Position numbers and translations under genes: made by a program. DNA of 64,000 nt from Legionella wadsworthii DSM 21896 = ATCC 33877 (lineage in GTDB: Bacteria; Pseudomonadota; Gammaproteobacteria; Legionellales; Legionellaceae), in the NCBI RefSeq assembly GCF_000701265.1, contig NZ_JNIA01000025.1:97831-161830 (forward strand), given 5' to 3'. Of this stretch, positions 36,024 through 44,662 are shown in pieces. Within the stretch, counting starts at the first letter, position 1. Each line of letters starts with the position of its first letter. The notes beneath the pieces are model-generated. The model searched no databases and was not told where the DNA came from. It was given only the letters and a program-made list of their open reading frames with translations.

Positions 36024-38657
36024 ATGTACTTAAATAACTATAGGTTCTACCTTTCAGATGAAACGCAAGTTATTGATCCAGAAAGAACTGCGGCAAGAAT
36101 TGAAAGAAATTTCATTGCAACAAATCAGTTAGAATTGGTACGCGTTGCAATAGATTTCGACAGCAAAAATAAAAGCATCAGTTTATTAAGTAACAATAAA
36201 AACTCTAAAATCGTCCAATCGATATTATGTCAATTATTGCTGCAAGAGGGAATGACATTACAAGAGGCGTTTGAAGAAGAAAGTTTATATTTTGAAGAAG
36301 AAACCGAACGTGGAGAAGTAGATAAACTTGATCCTGTCCATTCTCCTGACTCCCTTAAAAAGAAAAGAAAAAAGAAGAAAAAGGATAACAATCACGCACA
36401 TGGCCATAGCCATGCCCATGACCATGACCACTCTCATGCTCATGCACACGCCCACCATTCCCATAGCCATACTCATGGCCATGGCCACGATCATACTCAT
36501 GGCCATGAAAATCATTGGCTTAAAGCAGCACTGGGATTACTTTGGGGTGTCGGCCTGCTCATTATTGCCATAGGAAGCTTTAATATACCACTCATAGCCT
36601 ATTACATCATCACTGGGCTAACAACCTTAATGACTCTCTATTTGGGCTATACCATTTATCAATCCTCATGGTATTCCTTACTCGAAAAAAAATGGGACAC
36701 GACCACCCTATATACGATTAGCACCTTAACCATTGTTGTTGTATCGATTGCGAGTATGTTTATTCCTGGCCTTCCGATGATGTTTGAAGCAGCGCCTTTG
36801 GTATTGGGTTTTTGGCACTTGGGAGAAGGTATTGAACATACTTTAATTGGGAAAATTTCCAAAAAACTGGATGTCAGGGATTGTATCGAACCAACGGTTA
36901 CATTAAAAGGTAAACCCAACAGCCAAATATCTGTTAAAAAATTAATTCCCAACGATATTATTATCATTAATAAAGGTGGCGTTATACCCACAGACGGCGT
37001 ATTAACGCAAGAAGCATTTCTTTTTACGACACGAATTGATGGTTCTTCCGAGCTCAAAAGATTCGGACCAGGCGATGAAGTTAAGTCTGGGATGCAATTA
37101 GCAGCTCATAGTTCTGAAGTCGAAATGCGTGTTAAGAAAACTTATCAAAGTTCATACCTTTCACTATTGGCACAAAAAATCAACAAAGCCGATGAAGAAA
37201 AAGCACCGGTTGAGCTCTTCGCTGATAAAGTGTTGAAATATTTTATTCCCGGATTACTGGGTATCGCCCTCCTTTCCGGGATTATCATAGGCTGCTTTTT
37301 TCCTCCCGCGCTCGCCATTCAATGTGTGGTCGCAGTTCTTGTGAGTGCTTGTCCTTGCGCATTAAGTTTGATTACGCCAATGGCAGTAAAAATAGGTATG
37401 AAGAAAGCATCTGAAAATGGAATTGTTTTTAAAAATGGGAAGGCTTTACAATCAGCGGCTGATATTGATACGGTTGTTTTTGATTTAAATGGGACACTCA
37501 CCCAAGGAAAAGTAGAAGTCCAGTCTTTTTCTATTCAAGATAAAAGCTTTTTGAGTTCTATCGCATTGTTGGAGGAACATGCGGATCACCCTGTGGGAAA
37601 AATAATTGCTTCCTACATTCGAAATACAGAAATTACCCAAGAAGAAACAACTTTAGAACTAGACTGTTTGGATAAAAGCCATCATTCGGGCATAAAAGGC
37701 ATCATCAATAATGAAGTCTTTATGGTGGGTAATAAGGATATGCTTTTAGCTAATGGAATAACCCATATTAGTCCACCTTATGATAATCCTGACAATGGTG
37801 CCATTTATATAGTGCGCGAGGGAGCAATAATCGGCCAAATAGCCTTAGCCGACCCTTTGCGCGAAGATGCTGTGGCAACAGTGAAACAATTACAACACCT
37901 TGGGAAAAAAGTACATATTTGTACTGGTGCAGATAGAGCCACTGCAGTCAAATATGCCAAGCTATTAAATATCCCTGAACAATATATTTTTGCAAATACT
38001 GTGGGTGTGATTACCCGATCCGGAGAAAAAGAGAAATCCAGTTATATTGAACAGTTAAAACACGATGGTCATAAAGTAGCTATGGTAGGCGATGCAGCCA
38101 ATGACCTTGCGGCTCTTGCGTGTGCAAATATAGGAATAGGCGTAGAATCATCAATTGGTGATACCATTACCCAACAACAGGCGGGTATTGTAGTTCAGAA
38201 AGGTTCACTCTTTCCAATAGCCACTGCATTTGATATCGCAGGAAAAACGAAAAGCAATATTTTTCAAAACCTTTGTATCAGTTTGACTTATAATTCAATC
38301 ATTACTTTAGTGGCGGCAGGATTATTTGTAGCGATAGGATTTGCGCTTAACCCTGCTCTGGGTGTTGCCCTGATGGTACTTGAATCTGCACTGGTTTTAG
38401 GCAATCTATATCGTTTTAAGCAACAAGAAATTGTTACTTCGGCATCAGCGACTAACCCTGCAGAAATAGAAGCTTCTAAAGGGACTACCAACGGTTTATT
38501 GAACTCGTTAGGCTATAAGTTTCAACCTAAAGCCTATCTCTCACAAGAATCAGAACCTCAAGACGTGGGTTATCATGATTTATTCAAACCGAAACGGAGT
38601 AGCTCCACCCCTTCGAATCATGCCACGCAACTTAAGGATTCATTTCAAATGTGTTAA
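36024..38657 (+). CDS. Heavy-metal P-type ATPase with His-rich loop and unusual signature motifs
   Basis: An 877-residue P1B-like ATPase. The N-terminal domain resembles a heavy-metal-binding fold but lacks CxxC. Residues 124-164 hold 21 His in 41 residues. The membrane C-P-C is at 443-445, and the helix-preceding H-P is in DHPVGK. The phosphorylation site reads D487-L-N-G-T-L-T instead of DKTGTLT, the actuator loop reads SSELKRF instead of TGES, and the hinge reads G-D690-A-A-N-D. Asp487 itself is kept. The ATG at 36024 is favoured over one 33 bases upstream because GGAG precedes it and not the other. It is divergent from zur across a Zur-box-like repeat. Zinc is the likely metal; direction of transport is unclear. 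Confidence 0.88.
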   Translation: MYLNNYRFYLSDETQVIDPERTAARIERNFIATNQLELVRVAIDFDSKNKSISLLSNNKNSKIVQSILCQLLLQEGMTLQEAFEEESLYFEEETERGEVDKLDPVHSPDSLKKKRKKKKKDNNHAHGHSHAHDHDHSHAHAHAHHSHSHTHGHGHDHTHGHENHWLKAALGLLWGVGLLIIAIGSFNIPLIAYYIITGLTTLMTLYLGYTIYQSSWYSLLEKKWDTTTLYTISTLTIVVVSIASMFIPGLPMMFEAAPLVLGFWHLGEGIEHTLIGKISKKLDVRDCIEPTVTLKGKPNSQISVKKLIPNDIIIINKGGVIPTDGVLTQEAFLFTTRIDGSSELKRFGPGDEVKSGMQLAAHSSEVEMRVKKTYQSSYLSLLAQKINKADEEKAPVELFADKVLKYFIPGLLGIALLSGIIIGCFFPPALAIQCVVAVLVSACPCALSLITPMAVKIGMKKASENGIVFKNGKALQSAADIDTVVFDLNGTLTQGKVEVQSFSIQDKSFLSSIALLEEHADHPVGKIIASYIRNTEITQEETTLELDCLDKSHHSGIKGIINNEVFMVGNKDMLLANGITHISPPYDNPDNGAIYIVREGAIIGQIALADPLREDAVATVKQLQHLGKKVHICTGADRATAVKYAKLLNIPEQYIFANTVGVITRSGEKEKSSYIEQLKHDGHKVAMVGDAANDLAALACANIGIGVESSIGDTITQQQAGIVVQKGSLFPIATAFDIAGKTKSNIFQNLCISLTYNSIITLVAAGLFVAIGFALNPALGVALMVLESALVLGNLYRFKQQEIVTSASATNPAEIEASKGTTNGLLNSLGYKFQPKAYLSQESEPQDVGYHDLFKPKRSSSTPSNHATQLKDSFQMC
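36393..36515 (+). repeat. CAT/CAC-rich repeat encoding the His loop
   Basis: Short repeats of the kind CCATGGCCATG and CATGCCCATG encode the His-rich loop of the ATPase. Such repeats can change length by slippage in steps of whole codon pairs, giving loop-length variants. Confidence 0.7.
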
Positions 38658-39009
38658 TTAATTTTAATTAAAAAATACATTGTTTTAGGGTTTTGCCTAC
38701 TCTCGTGATCCTTTCGATAATCAGGGCGTTTGATTCATGGGACTTGCCAAAGTAAAGATTATTGCTTTATTGTTCTGATTCAATAGAACGAGGATGGCTG
38801 CGCTGTTCAGTAAGCCCTCCCAAATTCCGATTTCCCTGAATGAACCCAAGGTCCCTATGGAAAATAGTTTTTATCGAAACATATTATTTATTCATTAAGG
38901 AATTTATGTGCTGGTTTTTATTCCGAGTTTGCTATGATTCATGCATTCCCCTCTTTTTGAAATGAGACATTTGTAAAATTACACCCATAATTTAGAAATG
39001 GACATTCAC
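38658..39009. other. Intergenic region without a recognisable gene
   Basis: Between the metal ATPase and the sugar dehydrogenase. AT-rich; I see no gene and no strong terminator, only weakly self-complementary TTAATT sequences just after the ATPase stop. Confidence 0.5.
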
Positions 39010-40176
39010 ATGAAAAAACTGCTTAGCGGTGTATTTTTGATTTTTATTGGTCTTGGTTTTCTGTATCTGGTTCAACCATTTTTTGGATTTAATATCTCTG
39101 CCTCTGAGTTGTTTGGTCAAGCTTTGCCTTTTTTAAAATCTAAAACACCATTACATCCTGAACTTCAGAATCATTATATTCTAAAAACCTATATCCAGCA
39201 CTTGGATAAACCCCGTTTTATGCTGGTCACTGAATCAGGGGATCTACTTGTAACCGAACCGGCAAAAGGCAACTTGCTTCTCATCCCTTATAAAAAACCA
39301 AATCAAAAAAGAATACTCTTGAATGGTTTGAAAAATCCGCACAGCATTGACATTTTTGAGCATTATTTATATGTCGCAGAAGAAAATGCGATTGGCCGTA
39401 TTGAATATAATGCCCTTGAAGGCAGAACCCTAGGACATTATGAGAGAATCATTACAAACCTACCTGATGATGGGGGACATTGGACTAGAACAATTAAATT
39501 TGGTCCTGATGGCTATGGTTATGTTTCTATAGGTTCATCGTGCAATGCCTGCATTGAAAAAAATCCTTTGAGGGCTTCTATATGCCGGTTTAAGCCAGGA
39601 GAGAATCATTTAAAGGTTTATGCAAATGGATTAAGAAACTCTGTGGGATTCGATTGGTCGCCAACAGATGGCGGGCTTTATGCAACAGAAAATGGTCGTG
39701 ATTACTTGGGAGACCATTTTCCACCAGATGAATTGAACTTAATCCAAGAAAATCAATTTTATGGATGGCCTTATGCCAATGGAGACCGGGTACCTGATCC
39801 AAAATTTGGAAAAGGACAAGAAAAAAAAATCAGTACCTCACAAAAACCCGTTTTTAATTTCGCAGCCCATCAAGCAGCATTAGGAATTACCTTTATCAAA
39901 GATCCAGGCTCTCCATTGTATAAAAAAGCATTGGTTGCATTTCATGGTTCTTGGAATAGCTCCGCTAAAGTAGGTTATAAAGTAGTCAGTTTAACTTTTA
40001 AAGACGGAATTATCTCACAAAATGATTTTATTACCGGTTTTATAAAAAATGGGAAAGTATTGGGAAGGCCTGTTCATCTTGTTGAAGGTAAGGAGGGCGA
40101 GATCTACTTATCAGATGATTATAATGGGACAATTCATCTTATTGAACAGCAAAAGGAAGATAAAAAAACGCTTTAA
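39010..40176 (+). CDS. PQQ-dependent sugar dehydrogenase (glucose/sorbosone dehydrogenase family)
   Basis: A 388-residue six-bladed beta-propeller enzyme with an N-terminal signal or anchor segment (MKKLLSGVFLIFIGLGF...). Family blocks are visible: LKNPHSID, GGHWTRTIKFGPDGYGYVSIGS, a CxxC (SCNACIE) after it, ANGLRNSVGFDWSP, and ENGRDYLGDHFPPDELN, which holds calcium/PQQ-contact residues in relatives. It should oxidise aldoses or sorbosone-like substrates in the periplasm or outside. An ATG at 38998 is an alternative start; I chose 39010 because the Lys-Lys n-region of the signal begins there. An LPMO gene follows after 98 bases on the same strand and may use its electrons. Confidence 0.85.
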   Translation: MKKLLSGVFLIFIGLGFLYLVQPFFGFNISASELFGQALPFLKSKTPLHPELQNHYILKTYIQHLDKPRFMLVTESGDLLVTEPAKGNLLLIPYKKPNQKRILLNGLKNPHSIDIFEHYLYVAEENAIGRIEYNALEGRTLGHYERIITNLPDDGGHWTRTIKFGPDGYGYVSIGSSCNACIEKNPLRASICRFKPGENHLKVYANGLRNSVGFDWSPTDGGLYATENGRDYLGDHFPPDELNLIQENQFYGWPYANGDRVPDPKFGKGQEKKISTSQKPVFNFAAHQAALGITFIKDPGSPLYKKALVAFHGSWNSSAKVGYKVVSLTFKDGIISQNDFITGFIKNGKVLGRPVHLVEGKEGEIYLSDDYNGTIHLIEQQKEDKKTL

Positions 40177-40274
40177 CTATGAACTAAATGACTTTATATA
40201 TGTATAAAAAACGTGCATGAAGGTCATTTTTGTGCTAAATTAGCGCTCATTTTTCAATTATTGGTTTATAAAAG

Positions 40275-40985
40275 ATGAAATTTTCTCGTTTAGATTTATT
40301 ATTTATCGCATGTGCATTCATGATATTCCAACAATCCGCGCACAGCCATGGACTTATAGAAAAGCCCATGTCTCGAGAATATTTTTGTGGCAAAATCACC
40401 CAGCCTCATCACATTGAGCCTGGAAACAAGCTTCCTTATGAGGCCTGTCGTCCGGTCTTGACCAAATCAGATGGTAGTTACAATCATGACGTCTATCAAT
40501 TTATGAGTGTATTAAGCCATACCCGTGGTTACTATCAAAATTCAAATCTGCCAAAGCATGTTTGTGGTTATGATAGCGAAACATTTAAAGGAAAAGCCAC
40601 GCCTTGGGATGCCCCAATTAATTGGCCAGCAGACAAGATAACAACACACAACCAGGAATTTATATGGGATGTCTCCTATGGACCCCACTTCAGTGACACC
40701 GAGCATTTCCGCTATTGGATAACGAAACCGGATTATCAATTTAACAAAAATAAACCGCTTCAATGGAGTGATTTCGAAACGGAACCGTTCTGTGAATACG
40801 CCTGGGATGACAAATACCCGCCACAAGATAAAAATACAATCTGGGCAGACAAGATAAAAAATAAATTTCATATGACCTGTAGTGTACCAGCGCGAACAGG
40901 ACATCATGTCATCTATGCGGAATGGGGAAGAGATCAAAGTACTAATGAAAGATTTCATTCTTGCATTGACGTAGCTTATTCATAA
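40275..40985 (+). CDS. Lytic polysaccharide monooxygenase (AA10, chitin-binding type)
   Basis: A 236-residue secreted copper enzyme. The signal peptide ends at A-H-S|H25-G, which exposes the N-terminal His needed for the copper histidine brace. A second His lies in SDTEHFRYWITKP, and the C-terminal block AEWGRDQSTNERFHSCID matches AA10 proteins. Family members cleave chitin or cellulose oxidatively after export by Sec and type II secretion. Several Cys probably form disulfides. No separate binding module follows, so it is a single-domain form. In an aquatic or amoeba-associated bacterium, chitin or a host-cyst polysaccharide is the likely substrate. Confidence 0.88.
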   Translation: MKFSRLDLLFIACAFMIFQQSAHSHGLIEKPMSREYFCGKITQPHHIEPGNKLPYEACRPVLTKSDGSYNHDVYQFMSVLSHTRGYYQNSNLPKHVCGYDSETFKGKATPWDAPINWPADKITTHNQEFIWDVSYGPHFSDTEHFRYWITKPDYQFNKNKPLQWSDFETEPFCEYAWDDKYPPQDKNTIWADKIKNKFHMTCSVPARTGHHVIYAEWGRDQSTNERFHSCIDVAYS

Positions 40986-41063
40986 ACACTCCATTCAATT
41001 AAATAATGGGCTCCATTTTAATGTGCCAAGAAATGTTGAGCCATTTTTTTACCTCTTGATTTT

Positions 41064-41090
41064 TTCCCGCCTCAAGCGGGAATCCATACT
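41064..41090. repeat. REP-like hairpin
   Basis: TTCCCGC (41064-41070) pairs with GCGGGAA (41076-41082) around a 5-nt loop, followed by TCCATACTC. There is no T-tract after the stem on either strand, so it is not a standard terminator. A partly matching CGGGAATCCAT occurs at 58588-58598. Confidence 0.45.
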
Positions 41091-41142
41091 CAATCAAATG
41101 GATGCATCAGAAACAGTATTTTCGTTCTTCGTCGAATTTAAA

Positions 41143-42228
41143 TTAGACCTTATTGTTGTTTTGAAGAGATCTGGTATCACCAAGTTTAATTCCCTTGAGT
41201 GCTTTTTCGAATACCTCAAAATTACGCGCGCTTTGCGTGTCGAGAATAGGAAACATGAGGTGTTTAAAAAAGCTGGATCTTCTTTCAATTTCTTCCCCAT
41301 AAATATCGGATACCAGTTCAGGCTCATTATGAAATTCTCCACATCCCCACGCGCCTAAAATAGCATTAGGTTGATCTGCAATAATCAGGGTGTCTAATTG
41401 AGAAGAAATGCGTCGACGCATTTCCATAATACGTTCATTAATCGGTACCTCATGCTGAGATTTAGTAATATGTTCAGGGGCAGCTGACCTTAGCTCATAG
41501 AAAGGGAAAATCTGGTGTGTAGGAAGAAACATGAAGCTTAATTCAGGATTTGGGGTATATCCTCTTACCATGAATTCATCTGTAGAGGAGGGTAAAAAAT
41601 AAACTTCAGGACCTCTAAAGCATATTCGTGGTTCTTTACTGTAGAAAGTTTTATAAGCTATCCTGGTAGAAGAGAGTGCATTAGGACAGCGCTCGCTTAA
41701 AATATCAAGTTCTGCCTCTGTCATTTTTATTTTACCCTCTACAAACGCCCTTCCTTCTTTGGTATATAAAAAAGTTTTCGTATAGTCCTTATCAAATTTA
41801 ATCCATTTATCCATTAATGAAAGGGGACAGGTACTACGATGCCACATACTTTCTTCTTGAGCATTACCTCCTTCAAAAACAGCCCCGCCAGGGAAATGGG
41901 AATTGGCCATGTTTAAAACCATATAAATTTTCCCAGCTTTTTTAGTAGCCTCCAATGCTGCTACGAGACAGTCTTTAGCGACAACATCGACTGAAAGTGG
42001 AAAATCTGCTCGAGCTTTTGACCAGTTGTGCATATTTGTTTTAGAGTGATTCTTTAATGTCTTATATTCTTCTGGATCTGTAATTGCGCGTACGGTAAGA
42101 CCCATACTTTCATATCGATGTCCATTCCCTGATAAAGCTCCTTGAAATAAACCAGGTTTTTGAGCCATGTAGGCTTCGCGAATTTTATTTGAGCTTGAAG
42201 GAGGAAGCCGTCCGAAAAATGCTCTCAT
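41143..42228 (-). CDS. Microbial PARG-like (TIGR02452/DUF2263) macrodomain protein, effector candidate
   Basis: A 361-residue protein of the bacterial poly(ADP-ribose) glycohydrolase type. The family signature is at residues 105-130: V-L-N-M-A-N, then P-G114-G-A and A-Q124-E-E, which includes the catalytic Glu pair. A later GAWGCGEFHNEP matches the conserved GxWGCGxF(g)NxP block. The usual GGG is G-G-A here. The protein would remove ADP-ribose from proteins or nucleic acids, or bind it. AGGA lies about 11 bases before the ATG. No signal peptide. It sits among effector-like genes, so a host-directed role in reversing ADP-ribosylation is plausible; an internal defence or toxin-antidote role is the alternative. 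Confidence 0.83.
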   Translation of the reverse strand: MRAFFGRLPPSSSNKIREAYMAQKPGLFQGALSGNGHRYESMGLTVRAITDPEEYKTLKNHSKTNMHNWSKARADFPLSVDVVAKDCLVAALEATKKAGKIYMVLNMANSHFPGGAVFEGGNAQEESMWHRSTCPLSLMDKWIKFDKDYTKTFLYTKEGRAFVEGKIKMTEAELDILSERCPNALSSTRIAYKTFYSKEPRICFRGPEVYFLPSSTDEFMVRGYTPNPELSFMFLPTHQIFPFYELRSAAPEHITKSQHEVPINERIMEMRRRISSQLDTLIIADQPNAILGAWGCGEFHNEPELVSDIYGEEIERRSSFFKHLMFPILDTQSARNFEVFEKALKGIKLGDTRSLQNNNKV

Positions 42229-42534
42229 AATGCAAATCCTAAATTATTTTATTTATAACATTTAAAATTAAAGGTTCTTTTGTTAATCATTTTGATTGTA
42301 TTTTGATCATAGCGAATATCAGTGAAAATTCAAGGTGTCGTGAAAACTCACGAAAGATCATCATGGTAATTAGCGGACTTTTAATGATTCACTCTTTTTG
42401 GGTGATCTATTTGTAATCTTTATGGTATTATTATGCACTGTTTATTCTTTTTTTAAGATTTCCTTAATGTATTCAGTTTATCATGGTGCCCAAAATTACT
42501 ACAAATTATCATAAAATTTTAGAGAGGGTAATCT
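42229..42534. other. Divergent promoter region
   Basis: AT-rich gap between the divergent PARG-like and phosphodiester glycosidase genes. It must hold both promoters; I see no gene or clear operator. Confidence 0.5.
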
Positions 42535-43620
42535 GTGTTTAGCAAGCCTGTAAAAACCAAAACGGATCAAGTCAACGAAAAAATAGCACGTATCTCATCT
42601 GCCACAGAGGTACAAGACGTACGATCCATACCTAATTTTAAGGAAATATTGAGCCAGAACCCTGGTTTAGATAAGGTTCTGGGATATTTTGTTGAAATTC
42701 CCCTATCAGAGTATGCAACTTGTGTGCCCAATGCTCCTAAATTCCCTGATAGAGAAGGGAATTATTATGAAGAAGGTCAATTTGATGCGCCACTATTTAC
42801 ATTAAAGGAATGGCGTAACAACTGGCCCAAAGTACATCCAGGTGCTGCCCAACCCGATTTATTAGTCAATGCGAACTGGTTTAATGTCTGGGATAGTGGC
42901 GTTGCAAATGTTGGACAAAAAATCAATCCCAGAACACAACCGCGCACCTATCTCATTGGATTATCAATAAGTGACGGCGAGCTAGTCTCCACCCATAAAG
43001 TGCTCGATCAAAATAATGTTGGTTTGGATGCAGTTGTTTTTGAAAAGAGATTAAAGACAGCGCAATTTATTTCACATGACGAAATCGATTTACAATTGCA
43101 AGATTCTAATTTCTATGAGAATAAAGATGCCGTATCCGGGTTTTTAATTTTGAAAAATTCAAACAAATTAAAAACACCAGATCTAAATAATAATCATTTT
43201 AATCGATTACCACGAAGTGGTATTGGCTATAGAAATGATTCAAACACTATCATACTGATGGTAATACATAATCCTGATAGGAGCTGTGGCGTTACGGCAG
43301 AAGAATTTGCGAAATTATTTGAAGAGCTCGGTTGTACAGATGCAATCAACTTGGATAATAGTGGTTCCGTAGAGTTATATTACGAAGGACTCGGTTCATT
43401 TGGTAAACAAGAGGTCACCGTTCAAACACAAACTTGTGATGCCGGAGCAAAAACTGAACGCCCCAAACCCAATTGTTTGGGTTTTAAAAATGTAAGCCGC
43501 CCTACTTTCTTTGCGAAAGATGATTCTGATCTGCCTAAAAGAGCCAAAACGGCTCCGAAAGAAAAGCCATCAGCAAAGGGTGATGAGTCTATCGATTATA
43601 CCTATTATATTAAAAGCTAG
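42535..43620 (+). CDS. Phosphodiester glycosidase (NAGPA/DUF2233) family protein, effector candidate
   Basis: A 361-residue protein starting at GTG, with GAGAGGG about seven bases upstream. Motifs of the NAGPA-type fold are visible: ANWFNVWDSG near residue 115, PRTYLIGLS near 135, then GIGYRNDSNTIILMV and the C-terminal LGCTDAINLDNSGSVELYY (family LDGGGS). Human NAGPA removes N-acetylglucosamine from mannose-6-phosphate tags; bacterial members cleave other phosphodiesters. No signal peptide is evident, unlike secreted bacterial relatives, so type IV translocation is possible. The tail after residue 315 is basic and low-complexity. Its end overlaps the next, convergent gene by four bases. Confidence 0.8.
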   Translation: MFSKPVKTKTDQVNEKIARISSATEVQDVRSIPNFKEILSQNPGLDKVLGYFVEIPLSEYATCVPNAPKFPDREGNYYEEGQFDAPLFTLKEWRNNWPKVHPGAAQPDLLVNANWFNVWDSGVANVGQKINPRTQPRTYLIGLSISDGELVSTHKVLDQNNVGLDAVVFEKRLKTAQFISHDEIDLQLQDSNFYENKDAVSGFLILKNSNKLKTPDLNNNHFNRLPRSGIGYRNDSNTIILMVIHNPDRSCGVTAEEFAKLFEELGCTDAINLDNSGSVELYYEGLGSFGKQEVTVQTQTCDAGAKTERPKPNCLGFKNVSRPTFFAKDDSDLPKRAKTAPKEKPSAKGDESIDYTYYIKS

Positions 43621-44510
43621 ATTGGCCATCCAAAATTACTCTCAGCTGTTTTCATTTTCTCCTCAGGAGACATTGCATCGGATGAACAGACATCCGATGC
43701 AATTTTTAGTGTTAATTCAATAGGAAATCTTTCCATGCTAAAAAAACTATTCCGATCCCGGTAGCTTTGAGCCAGCATAAGGGAAGCGTGACGAATTTGA
43801 TAATAGCTATTGAAATACGGACACTGGATGGCAAAGTAAAATTTAGAAGCAGTATCAAGGATCCGTCTATCATTCACATATAAAGAACAATCATTATAAG
43901 ATGAAGAAACGAGTTTTGTTTTCGTTAAGTTGAGAAGATGAATAAAGGATTCTTTTATTTTGACAGTTGGGAAAGTAACAACTAATCGTTGGTTTTCCGA
44001 AAGAGATGCTGGGAAAAAAACCTGATTCTCGTGAATCACAAGCACTCCCCTCTTTTGATATATACCGAGATTCTTCAAAAAAATATTTCGAATTTCAGAA
44101 TTAGGAAACGCAACAACCAAGTATTTTCTTTTGTCTTCAATCGAAATCGATAAGTTGATGACAGGGCCAATTGTACGTTGAATAAATTGATATAAGCGTT
44201 CTTTTAATTTCAAATCATCACTACAATTTCGATCAACAACGCGTGTGAACCAAGTTAAACCATAATTTTCTGTGAGTAAGCTACGTAGTTTTTTACGAAG
44301 ATCCTGGATCGAACTTAATTTTTGAGGATAGGCTTGATCTGATGCATGATAATAACGTAATGAATGTTGCTCAGAAATTATTTGTCGTAAGCATTGTATT
44401 ACCCCACGCAGGCTCAAATAACTTGTAGAATGTCGCAATAAACGCCGGGATAATGCAAGAATATCCTTTTCGTCTGCAATTAATGCTTTTAAAGTCTCAT
44501 TTTCCATCAT
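43617..44510 (-). CDS. Orphan protein with internal duplication and F-box-like C-terminus
   Basis: A 297-residue soluble protein I do not recognise. Two segments of about 45 residues resemble each other: one with YLVVAFPNSEIRNIFLKNL and one with RLVVTFPTVKIKESFIHLL. Each is followed by a short strand-turn-strand. Near the C-terminus is MERFPIELTLKIASDV, which resembles the first helix pair of F-box and related Legionella motifs (LPxEL...I). AAGG precedes a double ATG; either could be the start. Effector status is inference from composition and neighbours. Confidence 0.7.
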   Translation of the reverse strand: MMENETLKALIADEKDILALSRRLLRHSTSYLSLRGVIQCLRQIISEQHSLRYYHASDQAYPQKLSSIQDLRKKLRSLLTENYGLTWFTRVVDRNCSDDLKLKERLYQFIQRTIGPVINLSISIEDKRKYLVVAFPNSEIRNIFLKNLGIYQKRGVLVIHENQVFFPASLSENQRLVVTFPTVKIKESFIHLLNLTKTKLVSSSYNDCSLYVNDRRILDTASKFYFAIQCPYFNSYYQIRHASLMLAQSYRDRNSFFSMERFPIELTLKIASDVCSSDAMSPEEKMKTAESNFGWPI

Positions 44511-44662
44511 TGACCTTGTATTCGTATTATCAATCCGATGGAGCCACTTTACAAAACTGTATCAATAATGTCTACCCTGCAATTATATTTCGCAAAATTT
44601 TTCCTACTGAGAGGCCACCCAATGCCTGGCGCGAAATCATAATAACTCAGGTTACCATCCTG

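Noticed and set aside
36285..36515. Met/Val/Ala-rich frame opposite the His loop
   Set aside because: It is the complement of the CAT/CAC repeats in the ATPase gene.
36393..36515. Possible CRISPR or tandem repeat array
   Set aside because: The repeats are short codon repeats inside a gene, with no spacers.
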